Of a DNA stretch of 64,000 nucleotides, positions 37,249-46,394 are shown piece by piece. The stretch is from Pseudomonadota bacterium (GTDB lineage: Bacteria; Pseudomonadota; Alphaproteobacteria; Caulobacterales; Caulobacteraceae), in NCBI GenBank assembly GCA_020161365.1, contig JAIUNU010000001.1, forward strand, positions 372,001 to 436,000. Reading direction: 5' to 3'. Under the pieces are notes generated by a model. The model ran no database searches. It saw nothing but the letters and a program-made list of their open reading frames with translations, and had not been told where the DNA came from. Positions within the stretch are counted from its first letter, which is position 1. The number at the start of each line of letters is the position of its first letter. A program made the translations under genes and the position numbers.

Positions 37249-37530
37249 AAAACGCCCCCGGGGGCCTCTTGGGACCCCGGGGGCGTCGTCCTGTTCCCCA
37301 ACAGGACGGCGTCGGCCACGCTGCTCCGAGCGCGGCGGCGTCGCCTCAAAATGAACGGCCCGAACCTCGCCGAACACGGATCAACAGGCAACGCGTCCCC
37401 CTGTCGCAGGCCGTCCGCCCACGCGCGGCGCGTCATCCGGGGCGACTGATTTCCTTTGTCCGCCATCGGCGAAAAGTGGATGGCCAAAATCATGACACCG
37501 GTAGCATATTGTCTCCAACGTCACGTCGAA
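37249..37530 (-). ncRNA. Candidate small RNA on the minus strand
   Basis: The 3' end is defined by a 12-bp stem (ACGCCCCCGGGG / CCCCGGGGGCGT) directly followed on the minus strand by TTTT. It is preceded by a 9-bp hairpin (CGTCCTGTT-N4-AACAGGACG). Upstream, near 37510-37535, the minus strand reads TTCGAC then TATGCT 16 bases later, a possible promoter. No ORF of note lies between. The end point is inferred; the 5' boundary is only a guess. Confidence 0.35.
37252..37286 (-). terminator. Strong Rho-independent terminator, minus strand
   Basis: A 12-bp perfect GC stem with an 11-base loop is followed by TTTTCATG on the minus strand. There is no annotated minus-strand gene just upstream, which is why a small RNA is suspected. 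Confidence 0.8.
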
Positions 37531-37609
37531 GATGACGGAGCCATCGCTGGCCAGGGAGGTTCGCTCACCCAACCCTCGATGTAAGCTCCGCGCCGATCGG
37601 AGTTCATTC

Positions 37610-39241
37610 ATGCCCGTCAGTCCGCTCTCACGCCGTCGCCTCTTGGCCACTTCAGCGGCGGCCTTCGCCGCGGCCGGCGCCCTGGCGCCGCGACGTGCGT
37701 TCGCCGCGCCGACCCGCGACGCCGCGCTGGAGACGATGCGCAGGGCGACGCGCTTCATGGTCGACAAGGTCGCCTACAAGGGCGGCTACGTCTGGAGCTA
37801 TCTGCCCGACTTCTCGCGCCGCTGGGGCGAGATGGAGGCCTATCCGACGATGATCTGGGTGCAGCCGCCGGGCACAGCGACGATGGGGCACCTGTTTCTG
37901 GACGCCTATCACGCCACCGGCGACGAGGCGTACTACGACGCCGCCTGCAAGGCCGCCCAAGCCCTGATCGCCATCCAACATCCCGCAGGCGGCTGGAACT
38001 ACCTGGGCGACCTCGCCGGCGAGGCCTCGATCCGCAAGTGGTATGACACCATCGGCAAGAACGGCTGGCGGCTTGAGGAATTCCAGCACTACTACGGCAA
38101 CGCCACCTTCGACGACGCCGGCACGGCGGAGAGTTCGCAGTTCCTGCTGCGCCTCTACGCCGAAAAGCAGGACAAGCGCTTCAAACCGGCCTTGGACAAG
38201 GCGCTGCAGTTTGTTCTGGACAGCCAGTACCCCAACGGCGGCTGGCCCCAGCGCTTCCCGCTGAAGAGCGATTTCCAGAACCACGGCCACGCCGACTACA
38301 CGGGCTACATCACCTTCAACGACGATGTGGCTGGCGAGAACATCAAGTTCCTGATCATGGTCTGGCAGACCCTGGGCGACCCGCGCGCGTTGCCCGCCAT
38401 CAACAAGGCGATGGACTGCTTCGTGATCTGCCAGCAGCCGCAACCACAGCCGGCCTGGGGTCTGCAGCACCATGTCGACACGCTGAAACCCGCCGCCGCG
38501 CGCAGCTACGAGCCCGAGGCCTTCGCCTCCCACACCACCGGCGCCAACATCGCCGCCTGCATGGACTTCTACGAGCTGACGGGCGATCCCAAGTATCTGG
38601 CGCGCCTCGGCGAGGCGTTGGAGTGGCTGGAAAGCATCAAGCTGCCGCAGGAAATCCAGAAGGGGCGTCCCTACCCCACCTTCATTCAGGTCGGAACGGG
38701 CAAGCCGCTCTACATCCATCGTCGGGGCAGCAATGTCGTCAACGGCGAGTACTACGCCGACCAGAACCCGCAGGGCACGGTCATCCACTACTCGTCGTTC
38801 CGCGCGGTGAACGTCGCGGGCCTGCGCAAGCGGCTGGCCAAGCTTCAGGGCACGCCCGCCGAGGTCGCCAGCAAGGACTCGCCGCTCAAGGGGGGGCGCA
38901 AGGCGCTGCCGAAGTATTTCACGACCGGCGACATCTCCGTCTCCGACCTGAATGTGGACACGCTGAAGGCCGACGCCGGCCAGACCTCGCCCGATAAAGT
39001 GGCCAGCCTGATCGCGTCGCTGAACGCCGAGGGATGGTGGCCGACCGAACTGAAGGCGACCAGCAATCCCTACATCGGCGACGGCTCGCCGACGCCCGCG
39101 CCAGGCGACTTCAGCCAGACGCGTGTCGGCGATGCGACGGACACCTCGCCCTACATCACCGAGACGCCAAAAATCGGCATCTCGACGGGGACTTACATCG
39201 AGAACATGGCCGCGCTGATCAAGTATGTGACGGCGGGCTAG
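37610..39241 (+). CDS. Tat-exported family 10 pectate lyase
   Basis: 543 residues from ATG 37610 with GGAG 8 bases upstream. The signal peptide has S-R-R-R-L-L-A-T-S-A and ends A-F-A-A-P, a Tat signal. The rest is the Pec_lyase (PL10) alpha/alpha toroid. Typical runs are Q-H-P-A-G-G-W-N-Y, Y-P-N-G-G-W-P-Q-R-F-P, T-F-N-D-D-V and Q-V-G-T-G-K-P-L-Y. It cleaves polygalacturonate by beta-elimination, suggesting use of plant polymers. An alternative start 26 codons earlier would bury the Tat motif. Confidence 0.9.
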   Translation: MPVSPLSRRRLLATSAAAFAAAGALAPRRAFAAPTRDAALETMRRATRFMVDKVAYKGGYVWSYLPDFSRRWGEMEAYPTMIWVQPPGTATMGHLFLDAYHATGDEAYYDAACKAAQALIAIQHPAGGWNYLGDLAGEASIRKWYDTIGKNGWRLEEFQHYYGNATFDDAGTAESSQFLLRLYAEKQDKRFKPALDKALQFVLDSQYPNGGWPQRFPLKSDFQNHGHADYTGYITFNDDVAGENIKFLIMVWQTLGDPRALPAINKAMDCFVICQQPQPQPAWGLQHHVDTLKPAAARSYEPEAFASHTTGANIAACMDFYELTGDPKYLARLGEALEWLESIKLPQEIQKGRPYPTFIQVGTGKPLYIHRRGSNVVNGEYYADQNPQGTVIHYSSFRAVNVAGLRKRLAKLQGTPAEVASKDSPLKGGRKALPKYFTTGDISVSDLNVDTLKADAGQTSPDKVASLIASLNAEGWWPTELKATSNPYIGDGSPTPAPGDFSQTRVGDATDTSPYITETPKIGISTGTYIENMAALIKYVTAG

Positions 39242-39251
39242 AAGGCTCCGG

Positions 39252-39839
39252 CTATTCGCAAAGGCGCTTGAGGTTCATCAGCACCTTGGGCGTGTCTTTG
39301 CGCAGAGCCTCGCGGATCAGCGCCTTGGGAACCGGCCAGTCCACGGCCAGACGGTTGTCGTAGAAGACGCGGGTCCGCCGGCCGTCGGCCAAGGCTTGCA
39401 GCTTCCATTCGCCCTGCTCGACCTTCAGGTCGCCGCCGACCAGCTTGAACTTGATGCGGCTGTAGGGTTCGTAGTCGGACCGGAAGACGATCCGCATGCC
39501 TGGAAACACCAGGTTCCGACGGGTCACATGCTCGCGGATGTCCCACCCGCGGGCCATATCCCCTTCGACGATGCGGCAGATGGCGAGCGTGGTGATCATC
39601 ACCTTGGCCGCCGCGCAATCGGTCATCATGCGCCAGACTTTTTCCGGCGGCGCATTGATGTCCACGACGCCCCGCACATGTCCCGAAATGCCGTCGGGAT
39701 CCGGCGTCACCTCGGCATAGGCCTCGCCCTTGGCCAGCGCCGCCTTGGCCTTGGTTGAAAGCTCAAAGGCCTGAGCCTGACCCGCGATCAGAAGGGCGAA
39801 CGCCAAGCCGACCATGGCGCGGGGACCGAAAACTCGCAC
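39252..39839 (-). CDS. Secreted SRPBCC (START-like) protein
   Basis: 195 residues. A signal peptide (MRVFGPRAMVGLAFALLIAGQAQA) is followed by a helix-grip lipid- or ligand-binding domain: V-D-I-N-A-P-P-E-K-V-W-R-M-M-T-D and Y-E-P-Y-S-R-I-K-F-K-L-V. A closing helix A-L-I-R-E-A-L-R-K-D-T-P-K-V-L-M-N-L is seen. Ends in L-K-R-L-C-E. Ligand unknown. Transcribed convergently with the pectate lyase. Confidence 0.82.
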   Translation of the reverse strand: MRVFGPRAMVGLAFALLIAGQAQAFELSTKAKAALAKGEAYAEVTPDPDGISGHVRGVVDINAPPEKVWRMMTDCAAAKVMITTLAICRIVEGDMARGWDIREHVTRRNLVFPGMRIVFRSDYEPYSRIKFKLVGGDLKVEQGEWKLQALADGRRTRVFYDNRLAVDWPVPKALIREALRKDTPKVLMNLKRLCE

Positions 39840-39931
39840 GCGTCGTACTCCTCTGATGAGAGGTGCTACGGTCGCGTGTATCCCATGGATGCATGGACCG
39901 GCCTTTTACCCAGCCGCCCCTCCAGCGTCCT

Positions 39932-42754
39932 TCAGGCCTTCGCCTTGGCCAGGAAAGCGGCGGTCGCCTCGATAGCCTCGACCAGGCTGACCCGCTCCAA
40001 GGTCACGCCTTCGGGAAGACTGGAAAACAGTCGGGTCGGCGCGGCGGCGTCCAGCATAACGAACACCCCGCGATCATCGGCCCGGCGGATCAGGCGACCG
40101 AACGCCTGGCTGATCCGGGCCCGCGCCACCGCGTCGTCATAGCCCTTGCCGCCGAAGCGCAGCCGCCGGGCCTTGTGCAGCACGTCAGGGCGCGGCCATG
40201 GAACGCGGTCGAACACCAAGAGCCGCAGCGAGCGGCCGGGCACGTCGACCCCGTCGCGAATGGCGTCGGTGCCCAGGAGGCAGGCGTCCTCTTCAGCGCG
40301 GAAGATGTCGACCAGCGCCCCAACCTCCAGCGGATCGACGTGCTGCGCGTAGAGCGCCAGCCCCTGATCGGCCAGCGGCGCGGCGATGCGCTCGTGCACG
40401 GCCTTGAGGCGGCGGATGGCCGTGAACAAGCCCAGCCCCCCGCCTCCCGCCGCGAGGAACAGCTCGCGCATGGCCGCAGAGACCTGACGCGGATCTTCCT
40501 TGTTCACGTCCGTGACCACAAACGCCTTGGCGTTGTTCTCGTAGTCGAAGGGCGAAACCAGCCGGAGGACCTTGGGCGCCGAGGGCAGCCGCGCCGCCCC
40601 CGTGCGCATCTCCGCCAGGGCGAACGGATCTTCCAGCGCGGGATCGACCAGGGTGGCGCTGGTCACCAGCACCCCATGGGCGGGCGACAACACCGCCGCG
40701 CGCAGCGGCTCGGTCGGGTCCACCCAGTGGCGGCGGCAGGCGGCGTCCACCACGCGCCCATACAGGAAGGTGGCCTCGAACCAGTCGACGAAGTCAGGAT
40801 CGCTTTCGGTCGGCTCGACATCGTCGTCTTCGATCGCTTTGAGGATCGAGCGCCAGGCCGGCAGCGTCATGCGCGCGCGCCGATCCAACCCGCGCAGCGC
40901 GCCTTCGATCCGCGCGCGTTCCGAGGCGCCCAGGTGCTCGGCGTCCTCGTCGAGCACGTCTTCCAGCGCACGCGCCAGGGCCAGCAGCGGGGCCTCGATC
41001 GCCGCCAGCGCCTTTGCTGCCTCTGGCGCACGCTCGCGGACGAGATCGATCGGCGGGCGAGCATCGCATTGCAGGCCAAGATCGGCCCCACCCCGCTCGC
41101 CGCTGCGGGCGCGGAGTTGCTCGATGACGGCGACCAGGAAGTTCTCGATCGGGCCGATCGGGTTGATCTGGCCGTCAGGCGGCGCGACGCGGCCGGACCA
41201 GCCCTCGCCGGGCAAGGCGGCCGCCGCCTGGATGGCTTGGCTCATCGCGCCGCGCGCGCCTTCCCGGTCGCCCAGGATGTCCAGCAGTCGCGCCTCGAGC
41301 CCCCGACCGCGACGCCCCCGCCCTTCAGGTCCGCGAATCCACCGCCGCAGTTCGGCCGCCTCCGCGCCGGACAGAGCCGCCGAAAAGGCGCTGTCGGCCG
41401 CCTCGAACAGATGGTGGCCTTCGTCGAAGACGATCCGCTTGAGGCTGGTCGTCTCGTTGTCGCCTTTCAGCCCGCGCGCGGTCCGCGCGCCGTCGAACGC
41501 CGCCTGGGTCAGGACCAGAGCGTGGTTGGCGATCACCAGATCCGCACGTTTCGAAGCGCGGACCGCCTTCTCGATGAAGCAGATGCGATAGTGCTGGCAA
41601 CCGGCGTGAATGCACTCGCCGCGTCGGTCGACAAGGTTGGCGGCGCTGGCCTGCATCGAGGGCGGGACGGCGGTCAGGGTCGGAAGCCAGGCGGGAAAAT
41701 CCCCGCCGGTCATGTCGCCGTCGCGTGTCGCGCGGGCCCAGCGGGCCGTCAGAGCCAAGCCGATCAGGTCGCCATTACCGAGCTGCGCGCCGTTGACCTG
41801 CTCCTGAAAGTTCAACAGGCACAGATAGTTCTCCCGACCTTTTCGAACGACGGCCTTGCGGGCGCGCTCCTTCGGATCGGGATAGATCGATCGGCTCTCG
41901 CGCTCGATCTGCCGTTGCAGCGCGCGCGTATAGGTGCTGACCCACACCGACGGCCCGTTGGCCTCGGCCCACAAGGACGCCGGGGCCAGATAGCCGAGCG
42001 TCTTGCCAACACCGGTGCCCGCCTCGGCCAACATCATGCGCGGCTCGCCTTCGCGCTCGCGCGGCTGGAAGGCGAAGGCGGCTTCCTTGGCGAAGGTCGC
42101 CTGGGCTTCACGAACCTCTTCCAGGCCCGATCGTTGCAGCAGCTCGGCCAGGCGCTCGCCGGCGCGCTCGGGGTCGATGGGGCGCGAGCCCGCCTCGCCC
42201 GGCGGCGCCTGATCCTCCCACTCGACCAGCCGGGCCCAGACATCGAGGCCCGATCCACGAAACTGGTTGCCGACCGGCACGGAGCGCAGAGCGCCAATCG
42301 CGGCAGGTCCCCAGGACCACCCGGCCTTGGCCAGGGTTTCGGCGATCGCCAGCGCCTCCTCGCGGGACGGGACTGGCGTCAGGGCCAGCTCTCGCAGCAA
42401 AGCGTCAGCCGCTTCGCGCAGGGTCTGCGCCTGCTCGGCCGCACCGTGCGGCTCGCGCAGACCCAGAGCCGTGGCCAGCCCCACCGCCGAGGGAGCGCAG
42501 AACGCGGCCGGGCGGACAAAGGCGTGCAGCTCAAGCACGTCGAACAGACGTGGAGAACGCGGCGGCGGGGACAGGTTCAGGCGGCGAGCGGTCATCGCCG
42601 CATGCGCCACCAGCACCGGGCCGTGCTCGAACAGGTCGCGCGCATCCGGCGCACGCAGCATCCGAGCCTCGCCGCCGTCCGCGATGCCGGCGCGCGGTCC
42701 GGGGAGGACGACAAGGGCCGGAGCCAGATCCAGAGTCGGCGGCGAAGCAGTCAC
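39932..42754 (-). CDS. DinG/XPD-like Fe-S DNA helicase
   Basis: 940 residues, GTG start. A superfamily 2 helicase of the XPD/DinG group. Walker A E-A-G-T-G-V-G-K-T is near residue 247, the Walker B box F-D-E-G-H-H near 440. Four cysteines (about 312, 381, 386 and 392) in C-L-L-N-F, C-I-H-A-G-C and C-F-I-E form the expected 4Fe-4S site. An N-terminal part of about 240 residues precedes the motor; the C-terminal motif V-G-L... R-L-I-R-R-A-D-D-R-G is normal. A LexA-like box lies 16-42 bp before the start. Confidence 0.93.
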   Translation of the reverse strand: MTASPPTLDLAPALVVLPGPRAGIADGGEARMLRAPDARDLFEHGPVLVAHAAMTARRLNLSPPPRSPRLFDVLELHAFVRPAAFCAPSAVGLATALGLREPHGAAEQAQTLREAADALLRELALTPVPSREEALAIAETLAKAGWSWGPAAIGALRSVPVGNQFRGSGLDVWARLVEWEDQAPPGEAGSRPIDPERAGERLAELLQRSGLEEVREAQATFAKEAAFAFQPREREGEPRMMLAEAGTGVGKTLGYLAPASLWAEANGPSVWVSTYTRALQRQIERESRSIYPDPKERARKAVVRKGRENYLCLLNFQEQVNGAQLGNGDLIGLALTARWARATRDGDMTGGDFPAWLPTLTAVPPSMQASAANLVDRRGECIHAGCQHYRICFIEKAVRASKRADLVIANHALVLTQAAFDGARTARGLKGDNETTSLKRIVFDEGHHLFEAADSAFSAALSGAEAAELRRWIRGPEGRGRRGRGLEARLLDILGDREGARGAMSQAIQAAAALPGEGWSGRVAPPDGQINPIGPIENFLVAVIEQLRARSGERGGADLGLQCDARPPIDLVRERAPEAAKALAAIEAPLLALARALEDVLDEDAEHLGASERARIEGALRGLDRRARMTLPAWRSILKAIEDDDVEPTESDPDFVDWFEATFLYGRVVDAACRRHWVDPTEPLRAAVLSPAHGVLVTSATLVDPALEDPFALAEMRTGAARLPSAPKVLRLVSPFDYENNAKAFVVTDVNKEDPRQVSAAMRELFLAAGGGGLGLFTAIRRLKAVHERIAAPLADQGLALYAQHVDPLEVGALVDIFRAEEDACLLGTDAIRDGVDVPGRSLRLLVFDRVPWPRPDVLHKARRLRFGGKGYDDAVARARISQAFGRLIRRADDRGVFVMLDAAAPTRLFSSLPEGVTLERVSLVEAIEATAAFLAKAKA

Positions 42755-42769
42755 CCAGGTTCGTTACCA

Positions 42770-42796
42770 GAACCCGGCTCGAAACAGAATGGGAAC
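42770..42796 (-). promoter_or_regulatory. Overlapping LexA-type (SOS) boxes upstream of the DinG-like gene
   Basis: Plus strand: GAAC at 42770, GAAA at 42781 and GAAC at 42793, with the central AAAC at 42782-42785. This gives GAAC-N7-GAAA and AAAC-N7-GAAC. The alphaproteobacterial LexA box is GAAC-N7-GAAC, so each half misses by one base. The right part (GAAACAGAATGGGAAC) is nearly identical to the box before lhr. Confidence 0.6.
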
Positions 42797-42809
42797 GCGC
42801 AGGCGCGTC

Positions 42810-43775
42810 TCAGCCCACCGGCTCTTCGTCGTCCTCGGCGAGACCCAGGAGGCGGTCGATCGCTCTTTGCGACTTTTCGCGCAGCGCGGGGTCGGCGCTG
42901 TCGGCCGCGCGGCGGTACATCTCCAGCGCCAGGTCAGGATCGGCCGGGATGCCTCGGCCTGTCTCGCACATCAGCCCCAGCGCAAACCAGGCGTCATGAT
43001 CGCCACGCTCGGCGGCAAGCTGAAACCAGCGCATCGCCTCGATGTAGTTCTTGGCCGTTAGCTGCCCATTGTAGTGCGCAGCGCCCAGCCGATACATCGC
43101 GTCCGGCAGATCGTTCCACGCGGCGGCCCGATAGAAATCTATCGCCTTGGCCGGGTCCGGCGGAACGCCGGTTCCTTCGGCGTGCAGACGACCCAGCTCG
43201 TTCATCGCCTCAGGCGAGCCCATCTCGATAGCCCGCCGTAGCCAGAGAACGCCCCGCCTTGTATCCGCGCGCCCGCCGTACCCCGTCATCAAGGCCACGC
43301 CGGCGCCAAAGGCGCCCGTGGCGGATCCCGCCTCCGCCGACCGGATATACCAGGCCCGCGCCAGGCGAGGGTTCTCGGGCAGGCCGTGATCGCCACGATG
43401 GATGACGGCGAGGTTGAACATCGCGTTCGGATCACCCCGCCGCGCGGCGCGTGCATAGAGCGCCACGGCGTCGCGCGTGTTAGCCGCGAGCCCCTCAGCG
43501 CCGAGCAGATAGAGGTTGCCCAGCTCGACCATCGCGTCGGTGTCGCCCAGCGCCACAGCCTTTCGCAGCCAGACGAGACCTTGAGCGACGTCAGGCTTAC
43601 GCCCCTCGCCCCGCAGGTGACAGATGGCCAGGTCGACATAGAAGGACGTATCGCCCTGCAGGGCCACGCGCTCGACGGCGTCGCAGTCGATCCGGGGTCG
43701 CCAGTCCTCGCCCCACGCCGCGCCGACGGGCCCGAAAGCCACAAGCACCAGCGTGATCCACCATCCCGGACGCAT
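42810..43775 (-). CDS. Secreted Sel1-repeat protein
   Basis: 321 residues. A signal peptide (WWITLVLVAFGPVGAAWG) is followed by six to seven Sel1-like repeats from residue ~45 to ~300. Examples: L-V-W-L-R-K-A-V-A-L-G-D-T-D-A-M-V-E-L-G, A-R-A-W-Y-I-R-S-A-E-A-G and G-V-L-W-L-R-R-A-I-E-M-G-S. Acidic C-terminus. A periplasmic scaffold of unknown partner, divergent from lhr. Confidence 0.88.
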   Translation of the reverse strand: MRPGWWITLVLVAFGPVGAAWGEDWRPRIDCDAVERVALQGDTSFYVDLAICHLRGEGRKPDVAQGLVWLRKAVALGDTDAMVELGNLYLLGAEGLAANTRDAVALYARAARRGDPNAMFNLAVIHRGDHGLPENPRLARAWYIRSAEAGSATGAFGAGVALMTGYGGRADTRRGVLWLRRAIEMGSPEAMNELGRLHAEGTGVPPDPAKAIDFYRAAAWNDLPDAMYRLGAAHYNGQLTAKNYIEAMRWFQLAAERGDHDAWFALGLMCETGRGIPADPDLALEMYRRAADSADPALREKSQRAIDRLLGLAEDDEEPVG

Positions 43776-43890
43776 CAGATCCCCATCTTCGCCGGGGCCG
43801 TCAGGTCAACCTCGCCAGCATCGGCATAGACAACCGCGAGCAGTGGCCGATGCAACCGAACTCGCGCAGGGCGCGCGCAAAAGACAGATG

Positions 43891-43915
43891 AAACAGAAAG
43901 GGAACATGCTATATC
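43891..43915 (+). promoter_or_regulatory. lhr promoter with LexA-type box
   Basis: GCTATATC at 43908-43915 matches the Caulobacter sigma-73 -10 consensus GCTANAWC. AAAC-N7-GAAC at 43891-43905 is one base from the alphaproteobacterial SOS box and overlaps the promoter. The coding ATG is only 8 bp beyond the -10, so transcripts would have little or no leader. Confidence 0.6.
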
Positions 43916-43922
43916 GCCACCA

Positions 43923-46394
43923 ATGTCTGCGGCGAACGCCCTTCCTCCCCGGTTCCAGGCCTGGTTCGCAAAGCGCGGGTGGACCCCGCGTGAACATCAG
44001 CTCGCCATGCTGGAAAAGGCGCGGGCCGGTCGCGGGGCCTTGCTGATCGCGCCGACCGGGGGTGGCAAGACGCTGGCGGGATTCCTGCCCAGCCTGATCG
44101 AACTGGCCGAGCGTCCGCCCCGCAACGCCCCGGCCGGGGTTCATACGATCTATATCTCGCCCCTGAAGGCGCTGGCCGTCGACGTCGAGCGCAACCTGCT
44201 GACGCCGATCCGTGAGATGGGGCTGCCGATCGTCGCCGAAAGCCGCACCGGCGACACCGGCGAAAGCCGGAAGGCCCGCCAACGGGTGAGACCGCCGGAC
44301 ATCCTGCTGACCACGCCCGAGCAGCTGGCGCTGTTCTGCGCCTGGGAGGGCGCGCGGGAATACTTTTCCGACCTCTCCTGCGTGATCATCGATGAAGCCC
44401 ATGCGATCTGGCCCAGCAAGCGCGGCGACCTGCTGGCGCTGGGTCTGGCGCGCCTGCAGCAGTTCGCGCCGAGGATGCGACGCGTCGGCTTGTCGGCGAC
44501 GGTCGATGATCCGGACCTGGTGAGGAAGTGGCTGGGCGTGACCCAAAACCCTCCCCCTGAGGGGCGGGATTTATCCATCGACCTCGTCCTCGGCTCAGGC
44601 GGCGCGCAGCCGGTGGTCGAGGTGCTGGTGTCAGGCGGACGCGTCCCGTGGGCTGGCCACACGGCCGAGCACGCCATGGCCGAGGTCTATGAGATCATCA
44701 AGGGATCCAAGACCGCCCTCGTCTTCGTCAACACCCGCTTCCAGGCCGAGTTCGCCTTTCAACGCCTGTGGGAGCTGAACGACGAGGGCCTGCCGATCGC
44801 CTTGCACCACGGGAGTCTCTCGGCGGAGCAGCGACGCAAGGTCGAGGCGGCGATGGCGCGTGGGGAGCTGCGGGCGGTGGTCTGCACCTCAACTCTCGAC
44901 ATGGGGATCGACTGGGGCGACGTGGATCTCGTCATCCAGCTGGCCGCGCCCAAGGGGGCCTCGCGTATGGTCCAGCGCATCGGTCGCGCCAACCACCGCC
45001 TCGACGAGCCCAGCCGCGCCCTGTTCGTGCCCGCCAGCCGCTTCGAGATGCTGGAGTGCCGCGCCGCCGCCGACGCCATTCTGGAAAACCACCTCGACGG
45101 CGAACCGCCCCGCATCGGCGCCCTCGACGTGCTGGCCCAGCATGTGATGGGCTGCGCCTGCTCCGAACCGTTCAAGCTGACCGACCTCTATGACGAGGTC
45201 CGTTCTGCGGGACCTTACGCGGATCTGAACTGGGAAGACTTCGAGGCCGTCGTCGACTTTGTGTCGACCGGCGGCTACGCGCTGCGCACCTACGACAAGT
45301 TTCGCCGGATCGTGCAGACCGCCGACGGCTTGTGGACCGCGCGCAACGCCCAGGCGCGGCAGCAGCACCGGATGAACGTCGGAGCCATCATCTCCCCCGC
45401 CACCATCAACATCCGGATCGGCGGGGGCCGCAAACCGGTCGGCGGTCGCAAGATCGGTGAGGCCGAAGAAGGCTATTTCGAACAACTGACGCCTGGCGAC
45501 ACCTTCGTCTTCGCCGGTCAGGTGTGGCGCTACAACAACCTTGTGGGCGCCGACGCTTTTGTTTCGCCCGCGCCGAACGACGATCCGAAGATGCCCAGCT
45601 GGGGCGGTTCGAAGTTCCCGTTGTCGACCTATCTGGCCGGTCGGGTGCGCCAGATGATGCATGACGAGCGCGAGTGGAGCGCCCTGCCCGGAGACGTGCA
45701 GGGATGGCTGTCGTGGCAGAAGACACGCTCGGCGATCCCAACGGAAGGCGAGATGCTGCTGGAGACCTTCCCGCGCGGGAAGCGGTTCCACATGGTCTGC
45801 TATCCGTTCGACGGGCGTCTGGCGCACACGACCCTGGCCATGCTGCTGACCCGGCGCCTTGATCGCTTGGGCGTGGGCCCGCTGGGCTTTGTCTGCAACG
45901 ACTACGCGCTGAACCTCTGGTCGCTAAGGCCTATGGACGAGCTCGACCTGGACGCGCTGTTCGCGCAGGACATGCTGGGCGACGACCTGGAGGCCTGGCT
46001 GGACGAGAGCTTCATGATGAAGCGCTCGTTCAAGCACTGCGCACTGATCGCCGGCCTGATCGAGCGCCGTCATCCCGGCGCCGAGAAGTCGGGCCGGCAA
46101 GTCACCTTCTCCACGGACCTGATCTACGACGTGCTGCGGAAACACCAACCCGATCACCTGATGTTGCGCTGCGCGCGGTTCGACGCCGCGACGGGCCTTC
46201 TCGACATCACCCGTCTGGGTGACATGCTCACCCGGGTCAAAGGATGCATTCGGCACGTCGCCCTGGATCGTGTCTCGCCGTTCGCCGTGCCGATGATGCT
46301 GGAGATCGGCCGCGAGCGCGCGCCCGGCGACGCCGCCGGCGAGATGATCCTGGCCGAAGCCGAGGAAGACCTGATCGCAGAGGCGCGGCCATGA
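43923..46394 (+). CDS. lhr: Ligase-associated DEXH-box helicase Lhr
   Basis: 823 residues. A superfamily 2 helicase with Walker A I-A-P-T-G-G-G-K-T near 42-50 and I-I-D-E-A-H-A-I-W near 155. L-S-A-T-V-D-D-P is motif III, and F-V-N-T-R and Q-R-I-G-R-A-N-H are motifs IV and VI. The C-terminal part matches the ligase-associated Lhr group (length 800-830). These enzymes act with DNA ligase B and nucleases. Overlap of ATGA with pdeM indicates coupling. Confidence 0.94.
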   Translation: MSAANALPPRFQAWFAKRGWTPREHQLAMLEKARAGRGALLIAPTGGGKTLAGFLPSLIELAERPPRNAPAGVHTIYISPLKALAVDVERNLLTPIREMGLPIVAESRTGDTGESRKARQRVRPPDILLTTPEQLALFCAWEGAREYFSDLSCVIIDEAHAIWPSKRGDLLALGLARLQQFAPRMRRVGLSATVDDPDLVRKWLGVTQNPPPEGRDLSIDLVLGSGGAQPVVEVLVSGGRVPWAGHTAEHAMAEVYEIIKGSKTALVFVNTRFQAEFAFQRLWELNDEGLPIALHHGSLSAEQRRKVEAAMARGELRAVVCTSTLDMGIDWGDVDLVIQLAAPKGASRMVQRIGRANHRLDEPSRALFVPASRFEMLECRAAADAILENHLDGEPPRIGALDVLAQHVMGCACSEPFKLTDLYDEVRSAGPYADLNWEDFEAVVDFVSTGGYALRTYDKFRRIVQTADGLWTARNAQARQQHRMNVGAIISPATINIRIGGGRKPVGGRKIGEAEEGYFEQLTPGDTFVFAGQVWRYNNLVGADAFVSPAPNDDPKMPSWGGSKFPLSTYLAGRVRQMMHDEREWSALPGDVQGWLSWQKTRSAIPTEGEMLLETFPRGKRFHMVCYPFDGRLAHTTLAMLLTRRLDRLGVGPLGFVCNDYALNLWSLRPMDELDLDALFAQDMLGDDLEAWLDESFMMKRSFKHCALIAGLIERRHPGAEKSGRQVTFSTDLIYDVLRKHQPDHLMLRCARFDAATGLLDITRLGDMLTRVKGCIRHVALDRVSPFAVPMMLEIGRERAPGDAAGEMILAEAEEDLIAEARP

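Larger units (their letters stand above)
37142..37609. other. 468-bp intergenic region with a strong minus-strand terminator
   Basis: No convincing protein gene. It contains two adjacent perfect hairpins (37252-37286 and 37287-37308) and the pectate lyase promoter and SD. The hairpins are listed separately and form the basis for a candidate minus-strand small RNA. Confidence 0.6.

Noticed and set aside
37381..37767. Minus-strand frame in the 37.4-37.8 kb region
   Set aside because: It overlaps the start of the pectate lyase, has shadow-like composition and no SD; not needed to explain the terminator at 37252.
39863..43231. 1122-residue plus-strand open frame
   Set aside because: It lies antisense over the DinG-like helicase and Sel1 genes, is dominated by Arg, Gly, Ala and Gln as high-GC shadow frames are, and has no motif.
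43806..44546. Minus-strand frame over the start of lhr
   Set aside because: Covers the Walker A part of lhr, so it is a shadow. The promoter evidence favours lhr.
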